DNA of 64,000 nt from CALAGB01 sp963713965 (GCA_963713965.1 OY970217.1:558001-622000), one strand, 5' to 3'; numbered from the stretch's first letter, positions 26,630 through 36,652 are shown. Notes: a model not told the origin generated them from the letters alone. Translations and numbers: made by a program.

Positions 26630-28648
26630 CTACAGGTGGCTGTCGAACCAACCGAGAATTGCTTGCAGTCGTTCTATGCGATGAGCGGGTTTGCCCATGC
26701 GGGACAAGCCATGGCTCTCGTTCGGGAAGCGCACAAGCTCAGTTTCGACGCCGAGCATCTTCAACGCCACGAACATCTGCTCGGATTGTTCGATCGGGCA
26801 GCGGTAGTCCTGCTCCGAGTGGACGAAGAGGAGCGGCGTTTTCACCTTGTCAACGTAAGTGATGGGTGACATGCGCAGGAACTGCTCGGTGATGGCCCAA
26901 GGAGTTCCGCCAGTCTCATAGTCTCCAAACGTCGATCCGATGTCGCTCGTCCCATAGAAGCTGTAGAGGTTCGTCACTGGTCGCTGGGTGACGGCCGCTT
27001 TGAATCGATCAGTGTGCCCCACGATCCAGGCAGTCATGAAGCCACCATACGACCCGCCGGTCACGCCGAGTCGATCTGGATCGACGAAACCGAGACCGAT
27101 GGCGTGATCGACCAACCCCATGACGTCGGGCGTATCGACGAATCCCCACTCGCCCTTCGTGCAGGACGAGAAGTCGCTGCCATATCCCTGGCTACCGCGC
27201 GGGTTGCCGAAGACGACGGCGCATCCCTGTGCTGCCAGGACCTGGAACTCGTGGAAATAGGCGTTCGCGTACATGGCGTGCGGACCGCCGTGGATCTCGA
27301 GCACGAGCGGGTATTTCTTGCCCTGCTCGAAACCGATCGGCTTCATGATCCAGCCATGGATCTTCACGTTGCCGTCGGACTGGCTCGGCGCCTCGAACTC
27401 CTCCGGCACGCTCACTTCGACGCCCGCGAAGAACTCGTCGTTCACGTGCGTGAGCTGTTTCTCGTTGGAACCGTCGCCCGCACATGAAAAGACGTCACAC
27501 GGACTGGTCGACGTTCCAGCCGAGAAGCCGATCGTCTTTCCGTCATCACTGACGCTGAAGCTCATGACGCGGCGAATGCCGCCGATCACCTTCTTGACGT
27601 CCGCGCCCTGAAGCGACACGCGCATCACATGCGCGTTGCCGTGGTCGGAAATCTGAAAGAAGATCGACGAGCTGTCCGCGGACCAAACAACCGGCACGTC
27701 AGCGCCACTGGCGGTATCGACCGCGGAAGTGTCGCCCACCATGCGATCCAGACCGTCAGTCAGATTGCGCAGCCCCTTCCCAGAAGGTTCCACGATCCAC
27801 AGCTCAGCGCCGATGGCGTGACCCTTGACCGACTCGTTGTGCCCTTCGACGGCGATGTACTTGCCGTCGGGTGACCAGACCGGACCGCTGAACATGGCGT
27901 CCGGACCCGTCAGAACCGGAGATGGATCGCCACCAGACGCCGCGACGGTCCAGATCTCGCTGGCCTTCTTGAGGTGCTTCTGATCCGTCCGGTTGGACGC
28001 GAAGACGATGCGGGATCCGTCCGGCGACCAGCATGGTTGGGAATCGTCGAAATCGCCCGAGGTGATCTGAGTTGGCTCTCCGCCAGCAGCGGGAACGGTC
28101 CAGATATGCGTCGGCTTGTTGTCGATGAATCCTGGAGTCCCGTCCGAGCGAAAGCGAAGCTCGGAGATGCGGACGACGTCGCTCTTTTTCTCGTCCGCCT
28201 TCTCGTCCTTCTCCTTGGCTTTCTCTTCTTTCATCTTCTCGGCGTCAGATTTGGAGACGAAGACGAGCGCGCTGCCATCGCCCGACCAGGCAAACGCAGT
28301 GACCGGTTCGGGTAGGTCAGTCAGCTTTGTCGCCTCTCCACCACCTACCGGTATGGTCCAGATCTGATTCGATCCCGAACGACTCGAGAGGAAGGCGATG
28401 CTCCAGCCGTCGGGCGACCAGCGTGGAGAACTGTCCTTCGCTTCTGACGCGGTGAACCTGCGGATTTCCCCTACCCCGCTCGGTACGAGGTAGAGCGAGG
28501 ACTTGTACTCGTCCTTTTCTTTGTCCAGGACGGTCTGGACATAGACGATCCTGCTGCCATCGGGCGAGATTCTCGCGTCATTTATCAGCTTGATGTTGAA
28601 GATGTCTTCCGGCGTCAGTTTTCGTCGCTCGGAACCAGTTGCAGACAC
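26630..28648 (-). CDS. S9-family prolyl oligopeptidase / acylaminoacyl peptidase-like
   Basis: The 672-residue protein has an N-terminal beta-propeller built of PD40-type repeats (recurring SPDGSRIVYV, SPDGWSIAFLSS, SPDGKYIAVEG) to about residue 400. A C-terminal alpha/beta hydrolase follows, with the nucleophile in TGGSYGGFMT, the acid in HSEQDYRCP and the histidine in NESHGLSR. This is the acylaminoacyl-peptidase subgroup. A charged KEEKAKEKDEKADEKK segment near residue 140 is a surface loop insertion in the propeller. No signal peptide is seen. GTG start at 28648 after AGGAGAGGAG. Confidence 0.92.
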   Translation of the reverse strand: MSATGSERRKLTPEDIFNIKLINDARISPDGSRIVYVQTVLDKEKDEYKSSLYLVPSGVGEIRRFTASEAKDSSPRWSPDGWSIAFLSSRSGSNQIWTIPVGGGEATKLTDLPEPVTAFAWSGDGSALVFVSKSDAEKMKEEKAKEKDEKADEKKSDVVRISELRFRSDGTPGFIDNKPTHIWTVPAAGGEPTQITSGDFDDSQPCWSPDGSRIVFASNRTDQKHLKKASEIWTVAASGGDPSPVLTGPDAMFSGPVWSPDGKYIAVEGHNESVKGHAIGAELWIVEPSGKGLRNLTDGLDRMVGDTSAVDTASGADVPVVWSADSSSIFFQISDHGNAHVMRVSLQGADVKKVIGGIRRVMSFSVSDDGKTIGFSAGTSTSPCDVFSCAGDGSNEKQLTHVNDEFFAGVEVSVPEEFEAPSQSDGNVKIHGWIMKPIGFEQGKKYPLVLEIHGGPHAMYANAYFHEFQVLAAQGCAVVFGNPRGSQGYGSDFSSCTKGEWGFVDTPDVMGLVDHAIGLGFVDPDRLGVTGGSYGGFMTAWIVGHTDRFKAAVTQRPVTNLYSFYGTSDIGSTFGDYETGGTPWAITEQFLRMSPITYVDKVKTPLLFVHSEQDYRCPIEQSEQMFVALKMLGVETELVRFPNESHGLSRMGKPAHRIERLQAILGWFDSHL

Positions 28649-28762
28649 CGACGGTGCTCCTCTCCTTGGTCTGACAATGCGGCATATCTCCGCTCGTCAG
28701 CTCCTGCCTTTATCGACTCGGGGCACGAAGTGCGGACCAATGAAAACGCCGACCCTCAGTGC

Positions 28763-28771
28763 ATGCTAGCA
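28763..28771 (-). promoter_or_regulatory. Possible extended -10 promoter of the S9 peptidase gene
   Basis: TGC-TAGCAT on the minus strand about 115 bp upstream of the start codon. No -35 match. Confidence 0.35.
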
Positions 28772-28856
28772 CAGGAAGGGCCGGCGAAAGCCCGCATTGA
28801 TGTCACTTTGGAACCAGGTCGCACCCGGCCATTCGGCGAGAGCCGAGCGATTTAGA

Positions 28857-30074
28857 TCAGGCTTCAGCGTCCTCGAGTCCTCGGCGGCGGCGAGCGATAA
28901 CGCGAAGCTGTTCGAGGACTCGCTGGCGGTCGTTCTGGTAGTCGACGTCCGAGATCGTCCCTTCGGCATGGCGTTCATCCAGCTGGTTGAGCTGCGCGGC
29001 GAGCGCCAGTCGCTCGTCGTCGAACCCGCCAGTACCGCCGGCGGCCGCCACGACCGGCGCCACGGTCACTCCGGCGTACATCGGCGTCGTCGAGCGCATG
29101 GCCCGGCGCCGTAGCGCGAGAAAGACGAGTGCGCCCGCCAGAATCACACCTACCGCGGCCGCGATCGCGGCGTAGATTGGTCCGCGGCTAGAGTCACCAC
29201 TGGATCCGGCCTTAGGCAGTCCCAGGATCTGCACCGAGAGCGTGTCCCCGACGATCGGCTTGTCGACCGACAAAACGTGGTACTTGTCCCCACTTACATC
29301 GACCAGACCGGCGTCATTGAAGACGGACGAGCTGAGGTCAAAAGAGCCGTCCTTCACCAGGAATCGCTCGGTTCCTGTCGTCATCGCCGTGCCGATTGTG
29401 ATCGTCTTGGTCGTACCTGTATACGGCACTTCGTAGGAGATCAGCGCCGTCTGACTTCCCGGAATGATAGCGCCAGTCGTGACCAGCGTTCCGCCATCGA
29501 TTTTGGCGTCACCGAAGTCAAATCCGGGTTGGGGCGTAATCTGGGCGGAGCTGTCCGGAAGTCCGAGCCGAAGCACAACGCCGTCCTTGCCAACGAAGGT
29601 GTGATCGGTCTTATTGTCGATGGCCAGGATCTCAAACAGGCTCACCAGGCGCTGACCGGCGTCCGCACCGGCGACCACGATGCTACGCGACGTCAGAGTG
29701 ATGGTCGCTGGATCGGTGGAAGGCTCATAGACCTTGACAGCGTCCTTTTTGCCAGCATCCTGGGGCATCAACAGCATCGTGCCCGGATAGTCGACGTTCT
29801 TGTAGCTGACTCGTGCGATGTACGCCTGACCGTCGACCGCTGGGACGTTGGAGAAAGAGTAGTTCCCGTTGCTGTCCGTCTTCCCGGTGAAGGATTTTGC
29901 CAGATCCATCCCCTGATACTGATCGAGCGTCACCGTGAGACCGGCGACATCGCCACCGTTCGACGTGGCGTTTTGGACCGTACCGGAGATGGTGACAGTC
30001 GAGTCAGCTGATGCCGAGATCGGGATCGCCAGCATCACAAGGACGAATATCAGGACAATCGCGCGACGAACCAT
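28857..30074 (-). CDS. Secreted membrane-anchored protein with carboxypeptidase-regulatory-like fold
   Basis: A signal peptide (VRRAIVLIFVLVMLAIPISASA) precedes a beta-sandwich with GLTVTLDQYQG and TDSNGNYSFSNVP, typical of carboxypeptidase regulatory-like (CarboxypepD_reg) domains. A second beta-rich region follows, then one transmembrane helix (YAAIAAAVGVILAGALVFLAL). The cytoplasmic tail contains a short helical hairpin (LNQLDERHAEGTISDVDYQNDR region) similar to SHOCT-like tails. ATG at 30074 is chosen because the signal peptide starts there. Role unknown; a surface sensor or carbohydrate-binding anchor is plausible. Confidence 0.75.
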   Translation of the reverse strand: MVRRAIVLIFVLVMLAIPISASADSTVTISGTVQNATSNGGDVAGLTVTLDQYQGMDLAKSFTGKTDSNGNYSFSNVPAVDGQAYIARVSYKNVDYPGTMLLMPQDAGKKDAVKVYEPSTDPATITLTSRSIVVAGADAGQRLVSLFEILAIDNKTDHTFVGKDGVVLRLGLPDSSAQITPQPGFDFGDAKIDGGTLVTTGAIIPGSQTALISYEVPYTGTTKTITIGTAMTTGTERFLVKDGSFDLSSSVFNDAGLVDVSGDKYHVLSVDKPIVGDTLSVQILGLPKAGSSGDSSRGPIYAAIAAAVGVILAGALVFLALRRRAMRSTTPMYAGVTVAPVVAAAGGTGGFDDERLALAAQLNQLDERHAEGTISDVDYQNDRQRVLEQLRVIARRRRGLEDAEA

Positions 30075-30221
30075 GAGCGTGGGACCCCTCGATTGGACAG
30101 CAGAATTGGCCCACCCACGTGGGTCAGCGGACATAGTGTATCAGGTCGCCTGAAGTCTTCCGTACGGCAAATTATGACATTTCGGCCGGGATTTGCTCCA
30201 CGCGATGGGTTGGTCCAGCTG

Positions 30222-31559
30222 TCAATTGGCGCTTGCCATCATCTGTTTTTCGGCCGCAACCGAGTACGCGCGATCGAGAACCTCGATCAAATGCATAACA
30301 GGCCGATCGTCTCCACGACCGCGCAGTCCCGACGACAGCTGGAGCATGCACCCGGGATTCGCCGAGACGATCACTTCGGCACCGGTCGAGAGGGCGTTTC
30401 CCAGCTTCCGCTCGAGCAACTGCTGGGACATCTCCGGTTGCAGAAGGTTGTAAACGCCCGCGCTGCCGCAACAGAGTGACGATTCGGGCATCTCAAGCAG
30501 AGTCAAGCCTGGAATAGCCGCGAGGAGCGCACGCGGCTGCCGCGTCACTCGTTGCGCGTGCGCCAGATGACACGGCTCCTGATACGTCACGCGCCAGTCG
30601 AGACGCCCCGGGTGGGCAGAAAGCCCCTGGTCACCCAGAAACTCGACGACGTCCTTGACGCGCTCGGAGAATGCCTGAGCTCGCTCGGCGTAGTCGGCGT
30701 CGTCCTTCAGCAGATGCCCATATTCCTTGAGCGCCGCTCCGCAGCCAGCTGCGTTGACGATCACGGCGTCGAACCCATCGAGGTGGAACGCATCGACGTT
30801 TCGACGAGCGAGTTCTCGGCCGCCTTTCGGTTCGCCAGCGTGCACGTGGAGCGCGCCGCAACATCCCTGCTCCGAAACCAGCGTGACGTCGAATCCATTG
30901 AGCGTGAGGACACGGATGGTCGCCTCGTGAACGTCGGCGTAGGCGGTGCTCATGATGCAGCCGGTAAACAGGGCCACGTGACCACGGCGTTCACCTCTGG
31001 CATCGATTGTCTCCCCATGCGGCACCATGAAGCGACCACTCAGCTCCGGCATCATTTTCTCGGTCTCGGCCAGACCGACAAGATTGAGTACCTTCGAGCG
31101 TCGCACGGCACTCTGCACGCCTGAGCGTTGATAGAGCTTCAGCGCGTGGCTTGCCACGCGGAAGCGGCGCATGTCTGAGAAGAGGAAGTTAAACGCGGCG
31201 GCCCTGGTCGCCCGTTCCTTGGGCGGCACCTCTCGATGCGACTCGATCTGCGCTCGAGACGCCTCGAGGATCTCGCCGTAGTGCACGCCGGACGGGCAAA
31301 CCGCCTCACAGGCCCGGCAGTTGAGGCAGAGAGACATCTCTTCCTCGAAGATCGGATCGAGGAGCTCCAGCTTGCCCGTGCTGACCTGCTTCATCAGCCA
31401 GATCCGCCCGCGCGGCGACGATCGCTCGCGCTGGGTGATGCGATAAGTCGGACAAGACGAAAGGCAGAATCCACAATGGACACATGAACGAATAACGTCA
31501 ACGTCCGGGACGTCCGGCCCATTGAAGTTGTTTACGATGTCGAATTCCTCGACGATCAC
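30222..31559 (-). CDS. glcF: Glycolate oxidase iron-sulfur subunit
   Basis: The 445-residue protein has two ferredoxin-type sites (CVHCGFCLSSCP near residue 26 and CLNCRACEAVCP near 77) and two CCG cysteine-rich domains (EQGCCGALHVHAG and SSLCCGSAGVYN). This is the layout of GlcF, which takes electrons from the flavin subunits of glycolate oxidase to the quinone pool. GTG start with AGAGAGG upstream. It is the last gene of the leftward glcD-glcE-glcF operon. Confidence 0.93.
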   Translation of the reverse strand: MIVEEFDIVNNFNGPDVPDVDVIRSCVHCGFCLSSCPTYRITQRERSSPRGRIWLMKQVSTGKLELLDPIFEEEMSLCLNCRACEAVCPSGVHYGEILEASRAQIESHREVPPKERATRAAAFNFLFSDMRRFRVASHALKLYQRSGVQSAVRRSKVLNLVGLAETEKMMPELSGRFMVPHGETIDARGERRGHVALFTGCIMSTAYADVHEATIRVLTLNGFDVTLVSEQGCCGALHVHAGEPKGGRELARRNVDAFHLDGFDAVIVNAAGCGAALKEYGHLLKDDADYAERAQAFSERVKDVVEFLGDQGLSAHPGRLDWRVTYQEPCHLAHAQRVTRQPRALLAAIPGLTLLEMPESSLCCGSAGVYNLLQPEMSQQLLERKLGNALSTGAEVIVSANPGCMLQLSSGLRGRGDDRPVMHLIEVLDRAYSVAAEKQMMASAN

Positions 31560-31601
31560 TCGACGACCTCTCTAAGGTTTCAGTGTTTGAACGACGTGTC
31601 G

Positions 31602-32894
31602 CTACAGACGTCCGATGAACCGACCTCGGTTAAGCGTTCGTGACGGATCAAACTGCTCCTTGAGCGATTGCATCACGGCGAAACCAGCGGGCTCTGATCC
31701 GAACACGTCGGTGTTTCTCTTCACATCTGCTGGTGCCGACAGCAGCGTCGCGTGTTGTCCAAGTCCGCTGAGCGCATTCCAAGCTGTAGGCAACGTATCA
31801 GCGCCAACGCCTCTATCTGTGAGTCGGACAAACATCTGACCGTTGCCAAGATCCGCCGTGATGGCGCGCTCGAGAGACGATTCTTCGCCAATCGAGTTCA
31901 CGCAATCCAGCACGTCCATCGCAGTCGACGGTTGGATACCGATGCGTACATTGATCGTCGCGGAGTCCGTCATGGCGGAAAGACACCGATTGACGTCGTT
32001 CCAGACGCGCGCACTCTCGTCATCGTCAAGCATGGTAGATCCGGCCGAAGCCCCGCCAGCGAGTTCCAACAATCGCTCAGCCTGGCGTCTCACGGCTCCC
32101 TCAGGCCCGTCAGCGCGCAAGAGGAGCGACATGCAAGCTGGATCGAGGCCCGCCGCGGTTGACCATGCCTCGTCGATCGCCACGATGGAGGACGGGGTGA
32201 GCGGAGACTCTCGCACGCGCATGGCCGCATCCATCGCTGATCGGGCGTTATCGAATTGCAAAACCACGGTGCGCGTGGCTCGTGGCGCGGGAATCACCTT
32301 GAAGTTGAGCCGCAGAATGACTCCGAGCGATCCGATTGCACCGTAGTGCAGGCGCATCATGTCGTAGCCAGAAACGTTCTTCACCACCATGCCACCGCCG
32401 CGCGAAATCTCACCTCTTGGCGACACAGTGGTAATGCCGATCACCAGATCGCGCATCGCACCGTAGCCAAAGCGGCTCGGGCCGGAGACACCCGTTGCAA
32501 ACAACCCACCGATGGTCGCCTGCGCCGGATCAGCGGCATCGAACGGCAGCATCTGCCCGTTCTTTGCCAGGAGCGAGGTGAGATCAGCCATCCGGCAACC
32601 AGCTTGCACAGCAATCGTCAAGTCGTCGGGCTCGTAGCTTACGACCTGGTTCAGAGCAGTCAGATCGAGCGCCAGTGCCGGGGATTCAGGCAGGTTACCG
32701 AGGCCCATCATGCTGCCACCACCCCAGGGAACGACAACAGTCCCCGCGTCATCTGCGCCCCGCAGAGCGTCGGCGGCCTCGTCAAACGACGCGGGCGTTA
32801 GGACGTGCCGCAGTTCATGACCGTCAACCGTCCGGACAGAGGCCACGTGGGCTGGTTCCTGTGGAGCAGCTTGGTTGGATCCGGAACTAGACAA
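31602..32894 (-). CDS. glcE: Glycolate oxidase FAD-binding subunit
   Basis: The 430-residue protein has a PP-loop FAD-binding domain of the vanillyl-alcohol-oxidase type (VVPWGGGSMMGLGNLP near residue 55; GGLFATGVSGPSRFGYG near 127) but is shorter than GlcD, as GlcE normally is. It starts with a TTG that overlaps the glcD stop by eight bases, indicating coupling. With GlcD and GlcF it oxidises glycolate to glyoxylate at the membrane. Confidence 0.9.
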   Translation of the reverse strand: MSSSGSNQAAPQEPAHVASVRTVDGHELRHVLTPASFDEAADALRGADDAGTVVVPWGGGSMMGLGNLPESPALALDLTALNQVVSYEPDDLTIAVQAGCRMADLTSLLAKNGQMLPFDAADPAQATIGGLFATGVSGPSRFGYGAMRDLVIGITTVSPRGEISRGGGMVVKNVSGYDMMRLHYGAIGSLGVILRLNFKVIPAPRATRTVVLQFDNARSAMDAAMRVRESPLTPSSIVAIDEAWSTAAGLDPACMSLLLRADGPEGAVRRQAERLLELAGGASAGSTMLDDDESARVWNDVNRCLSAMTDSATINVRIGIQPSTAMDVLDCVNSIGEESSLERAITADLGNGQMFVRLTDRGVGADTLPTAWNALSGLGQHATLLSAPADVKRNTDVFGSEPAGFAVMQSLKEQFDPSRTLNRGRFIGRL

Positions 32895-34383
32895 ACTCGA
32901 TCCCCGATTTCGCCGCGAGCGCCTGCTGTTTGAGTGATGTCACCTCGCCGCAAGAGAATCCGCTCGGGAAGACTTTCTCTGGGTTGAATAGCTCCTGGGG
33001 GTCGAAGCTCATCTTCAGTCCCGCCATCGCCGCCAGGTCTTCCGTGGTGAAGATGAGCGGCATGAAGTCCTTCTTCTCCAGCCCGATCCCATGCTCACCC
33101 GAGACGGCCCCGCCGGCGTCAATGCACCAATGGATCATCTCAGTTCCGGCTTTCAATACGCGCTCGATGTCTCCAGTGCGATAGCGATCGAAGAGGATGA
33201 GCGGATGCAGATTACCGTCGCCGGCGTGGAAGACGTTGGCGACTGGGAGTCGGTAATCCTTACTGATCTCCTCAACCCGCTTCAGCGTACTCGGAAGCTT
33301 GGTGCGTGGGACGACGGTGTCCTGCAGATAATAGTTTGGTGCGAGCCGACCCATGGCCCCAAGCGCGGATTTGCGCCCCTGCCATAGCAAGTCTCGTTCG
33401 GCCTGGCTCTGAGCGACACGCACCGTAGAGGCATCGTGCTCTCGACAGATACGAGCGATCTCCTCCCGATTGTCCGCCACGACCTCAGCCAGACCATCGA
33501 TCTCTATCAGGAGAACCGCTCCGGCATCGGTAGGATAGCCAGCGTGATAGGCGGACTCGATGGCCGAAATTGCCAGCTTGTCCATCATCTCAAGCGCGGC
33601 CGGAAGCACGCCTGCCGCGATCACGGCGGATACCGCATTGGAGGCCGTCTCAATGGTCGGGAACGCGGCCAGCATGACGTCGACCGATTCCGGCGTTCGC
33701 ATCAATCGCGTCATAACCTTCGTGACGATGCCAAGAGTACCTTCGGATCCGACCAAAATGCCGGTGAGATCGATGCCTGGGCTGTCCGGCGCCGGACCAC
33801 CCACCCACAACATCTCTCCGTCGGGCAAGACCACCTCAAGACCGAGGATGTGATTGACCGTCACGCCATATTTCAGGCAGTGTGGTCCGCCCGAGTTGTT
33901 GGCAACGTTGCCGCCAATGGTGCAGGCCTTCTGAGATGCTGGGTCAGGGGCAAAGAAATAGCCTTGCGGTCGGGTGAATGTGGACAGATCGAGGTTGATG
34001 ACGCCGGGCTCGACGATGGCGTAACGGTCCCGCTGGTTGATCTCAAGGATGCGATCCATGCGCGTCATGGCGATCAGGATCCCACCGGTGGCGGCTATGG
34101 CGCCTCCCGCGAGACCAGTGCCTGCTCCTCGAGCGGTGACCGGGATTCCGGCTCGCCGCGCGATCTGCACCACGCGCTGAACTTGCTCGGCCGAGCGCGG
34201 GAGCACCACGAAGTCGGGCCGGTGACTACCCGCCATGGCCTCGTCGGAACCGTCATATTCGTACACGGTCAACTCGGACGGATTAGAGAGGAGGCTCTCA
34301 GCGCCGACGGCTTGTTCGAGTTGAGAGCGGATCGAGGCGCGATCCAATTGACGTCCCCCGTTCAGATGATTTGCCGCTGCCAC
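32887..34383 (-). CDS. glcD: Glycolate oxidase catalytic FAD subunit
   Basis: The 498-residue FAD-linked oxidase has TARGAGTGLAGGAIA (FAD loop), CTIGGNVANNSGGPHCLKYG, and the C-terminal FAD-oxidase domain with NVFHAGDGNLHPLILFD and SGEHGIGLEKK, all typical of GlcD. D-lactate dehydrogenases share these motifs, but the three-gene glcDEF context favours glycolate. GTG start at 34383. First gene of the operon. Confidence 0.93.
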   Translation of the reverse strand: MAAANHLNGGRQLDRASIRSQLEQAVGAESLLSNPSELTVYEYDGSDEAMAGSHRPDFVVLPRSAEQVQRVVQIARRAGIPVTARGAGTGLAGGAIAATGGILIAMTRMDRILEINQRDRYAIVEPGVINLDLSTFTRPQGYFFAPDPASQKACTIGGNVANNSGGPHCLKYGVTVNHILGLEVVLPDGEMLWVGGPAPDSPGIDLTGILVGSEGTLGIVTKVMTRLMRTPESVDVMLAAFPTIETASNAVSAVIAAGVLPAALEMMDKLAISAIESAYHAGYPTDAGAVLLIEIDGLAEVVADNREEIARICREHDASTVRVAQSQAERDLLWQGRKSALGAMGRLAPNYYLQDTVVPRTKLPSTLKRVEEISKDYRLPVANVFHAGDGNLHPLILFDRYRTGDIERVLKAGTEMIHWCIDAGGAVSGEHGIGLEKKDFMPLIFTTEDLAAMAGLKMSFDPQELFNPEKVFPSGFSCGEVTSLKQQALAAKSGIEFV

Positions 34384-34495
34384 TTAGTATGCAGCAGCCT
34401 CCAAACGGGCACAACGAAACTCAGATGCTGAATCGCTCACAAGCTATGGAATCCGCGTACGAATGCGCATTGAGTCAGAACCGCCGACTCGGCTG

Positions 34496-34504
34496 TGGCA
34501 TACT
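34496..34504 (+). promoter_or_regulatory. Extended -10 promoter for the EVE-domain gene
   Basis: TGG-CATACT, 30 bp upstream of the start codon; no clear -35 at the right distance. Confidence 0.4.
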
Positions 34505-34533
34505 GGAACCGTCAATCTGAAAGGAGCATCATC

Positions 34534-35007
34534 ATGTCTGACAGCGGATATTGGGTCATCGTCGGGTCACCTGAGAACTTCGCCACCACGCGTGAGCACG
34601 GCTTCACGATTCAAGGGATGAAGAGCCGCCACCGCAAGAAGGCGGAGCAGATGAAACCGGGCGACAAGCTGATCTACTACGTCACAGGCTTGAAGGCATT
34701 TGGCGGCGTCGCGACGATCACGTCCGAGTATTTCGAAGACCACACGATCATCTGGCGTAGCACCAACAAGAAGCGCGGCGACGAGGACTATCCGTACCGC
34801 GTCAATATTGAGCCTGACGTCATCCTCGACGACGGTGAATATCTCCCCGCTGAGCCGGTGGCACGTGCCATGAAGTATGTTCAGAAATGGCCGGCGGAGA
34901 ACTGGACGCTCGCGTTTCAAGGAAACGTTCACCGCATTGACGAAGAGGACTTCGCGCTCGTTCGAGACGCTATCGCCGAAGTCGCCAAAGCCAAAGCGAC
35001 AGCCTAG
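34534..35007 (+). CDS. EVE (PUA-like) domain protein
   Basis: The 157-residue protein begins YWVIVGSPENFATTREHGF and has KPGDKLIYYVTGLKAFGGVATITS, matching the EVE/DUF55 PUA-like fold, which recognises modified bases in RNA or DNA (related to YTH). W residues near the putative base pocket are retained. ATG at 34534 follows AAAGGAG by eight bases. It stands alone, without the restriction or HNH partners seen when EVE domains serve defence, so an RNA-binding housekeeping role is as likely. Confidence 0.87.
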   Translation: MSDSGYWVIVGSPENFATTREHGFTIQGMKSRHRKKAEQMKPGDKLIYYVTGLKAFGGVATITSEYFEDHTIIWRSTNKKRGDEDYPYRVNIEPDVILDDGEYLPAEPVARAMKYVQKWPAENWTLAFQGNVHRIDEEDFALVRDAIAEVAKAKATA

Positions 35008-35272
35008 CAACCTCTCTGCACTCGAAATGGTGATGAGTGTTGGCCGCAACGATTCTTCGGCCAGCTAATTTTTGGCGTGCACCAGAGCATTTGTCACTAC
35101 TGGTGAGCCAGACAGCTGAGTGACTCAGGCGGTATTCGGCGTGCCATTACCCACTGCAATAATGGGTGTATGCTGAATCGTTGGATCGGCAATTGCCGCA
35201 CCGATCGATCATTCAGTGGCCACGATCGCGTGGCATCCAGTTCATACCGCTTTAGTGTTTAGGGGTTATCGA

Positions 35273-35641
35273 ATGTCCTCGGTATCACGAGTGTTCGTTG
35301 GAATCTTGATGGCAGTGGGTATAGCGATCGTCTGTTTGCTGCCGCCCTTGGTTCACCTGGTAACCGGCCCACTGGGACCAGCTATTGGTGGATACCTCGC
35401 TGGCAGCCGCATGAAATTCAACGGAGTTCAGGCAGCACTACTTGGATTGATTCTTGGCGTGACAGTCGGTGTAGCGGCCCCAATAGCGTTCGAAACGCTC
35501 GGAACGTTGCACCTGGCCTCGTTTGCCCTGATATTTTTCGGCGGGTTCGCCGGCCTCTATGCGATGCTGCTGAGTGGAGTGGCAGCCTATTTCGGCGGCC
35601 GCTCAACACGTGAAGAGGATTTCGCCGATTGGGCCGACTGA
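35273..35641 (+). CDS. Small four-helix membrane protein
   Basis: This 122-residue protein has about four hydrophobic segments with glycine-rich turns (PLGPAIGGYLAGSRM and LLGLILGVTVGVAA), then an acidic tail EEDFADWAD. ATG at 35273 is preceded by AGGGG; an upstream GTG at 35216 has no site. The pattern resembles DUF5518-like small membrane proteins, but the match is only by general appearance. The following gene begins 58 bp later. Confidence 0.65.
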   Translation: MSSVSRVFVGILMAVGIAIVCLLPPLVHLVTGPLGPAIGGYLAGSRMKFNGVQAALLGLILGVTVGVAAPIAFETLGTLHLASFALIFFGGFAGLYAMLLSGVAAYFGGRSTREEDFADWAD

Positions 35642-35698
35642 GCGCCTAGTCGCCCATGCCACCGTCAGACGTCAACATTGCCTAGAGGAGGAATCTGC

Positions 35699-35902
35699 GT
35701 GGGATATTGCCCTCGTTGCGGTGAAAATACCAACCTCGGGACCGGCCCCAACATCGTCTCGGAGCGGCGCCAGCCGTTGAGGATTTCGGCGTCGTCAAAC
35801 ATCGTTCATATCGACGGCGCTAACGATTCGATTCATTATGGCGGAATGCGCTTCAAGGTCGAGCGAGATGGCGATCAACTGCTGCTTTGGGCGATCGAAT
35901 AG
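35699..35902 (+). CDS. Small zinc-ribbon-like protein
   Basis: A 67-residue protein starting with GTG after GAGGAGG. CPRC lies at residues 4-7, followed by about 60 residues with alternating hydrophobic positions (FKVERDGDQLLLW at the end) suggesting a small beta-sheet. Only one CxxC pair is present, so a complete zinc ribbon would need a dimer or other ligands. Function unknown. Confidence 0.55.
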   Translation: MGYCPRCGENTNLGTGPNIVSERRQPLRISASSNIVHIDGANDSIHYGGMRFKVERDGDQLLLWAIE

Positions 35903-35920
35903 ACAACAGCGCGGCCGCGC

Positions 35921-36406
35921 TCAATCGCGATTGAGCTGCCAAACGCAGAGATTGAGCGCCGTCGCGAACGAGACCCACAACAGGTATGGGACCATAAGCA
36001 ACGCCGCGAGAACAGCGATCGGCCAGAAAAGAACGATCGTTAGGGTGATCAGCAACCAGAGCGGCACGATGACGGTCAAACCGGCGCCGGTCGATCGACG
36101 GTTGAAAAACGCGAAGGTCCAAAGGACGTTCGCCACCAACTGAAAGGCAAAGACGAACAAAGCCGCAGCCGCTCGTTTCTCATCTGATCGACGTCGCCAG
36201 ACGACGGATACCGCCACGCCCATGCAGCCATAGAGCAGCGTCCAGACCGGTCCAAATACCCAGGACGGCGGCGTAAAGGTCGGTTTGCGGAGCGTCGGGT
36301 ACCAACGCTTGATTCCGTCGTTCCCCAGTAGGGCTCCGGCTGCCCCGGCAAGTTCGCATATGACGATCGCAACCACGGCCGACCCGATACTTCGCTTCCA
36401 GGACAT
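35921..36406 (-). CDS. tspO: TspO/MBR family membrane protein
   Basis: The 161-residue protein has five transmembrane segments and the TspO signatures WYPTLRKPTFTPPSWVFGPVWTLLY-type region (residues 35-58), W-rich loops and ATALNLCVWQLN at the end. TspO binds porphyrins and other tetrapyrroles and is linked to stress signalling. ATG at 36406 follows AAGGGAG; the longer open frame upstream is not coding. It is convergent with the zinc-ribbon gene and upstream of nothing related. Confidence 0.93.
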   Translation of the reverse strand: MSWKRSIGSAVVAIVICELAGAAGALLGNDGIKRWYPTLRKPTFTPPSWVFGPVWTLLYGCMGVAVSVVWRRRSDEKRAAAALFVFAFQLVANVLWTFAFFNRRSTGAGLTVIVPLWLLITLTIVLFWPIAVLAALLMVPYLLWVSFATALNLCVWQLNRD

Positions 36407-36585
36407 GCGTGCTCCCTTACGCTGATGAGTTCCGGCGCCGTCCCTCGGACGCGCTGACCGCAAAGACGCAGGTCTGCTGCCAAACCACTCACACCGGTGA
36501 CGATTCACGCGCCCAACCGGATTGAAATTCAAAGACAAGCGCTGAGCCGGACTCGCTGAGTCAGAGGGCGCAGCCGAGCTTGAGC

Positions 36586-36618
36586 AAAACAAAACGACCG
36601 GCGTTTGGACGCCGGTCG
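36586..36618 (-). terminator. Terminator of tmRNA
   Basis: CGACCGGCGT (36595-36604) pairs with ACGCCGGTCG (36609-36618), followed on the minus strand by TTTTGTTTT. A smaller stem, ATCCGAA with TTCGGAT, lies between it and the tmRNA 3' end. Confidence 0.88.
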
Positions 36619-36652
36619 CTCTGGTGCACATCCGAACTTTACTTCGGATTCT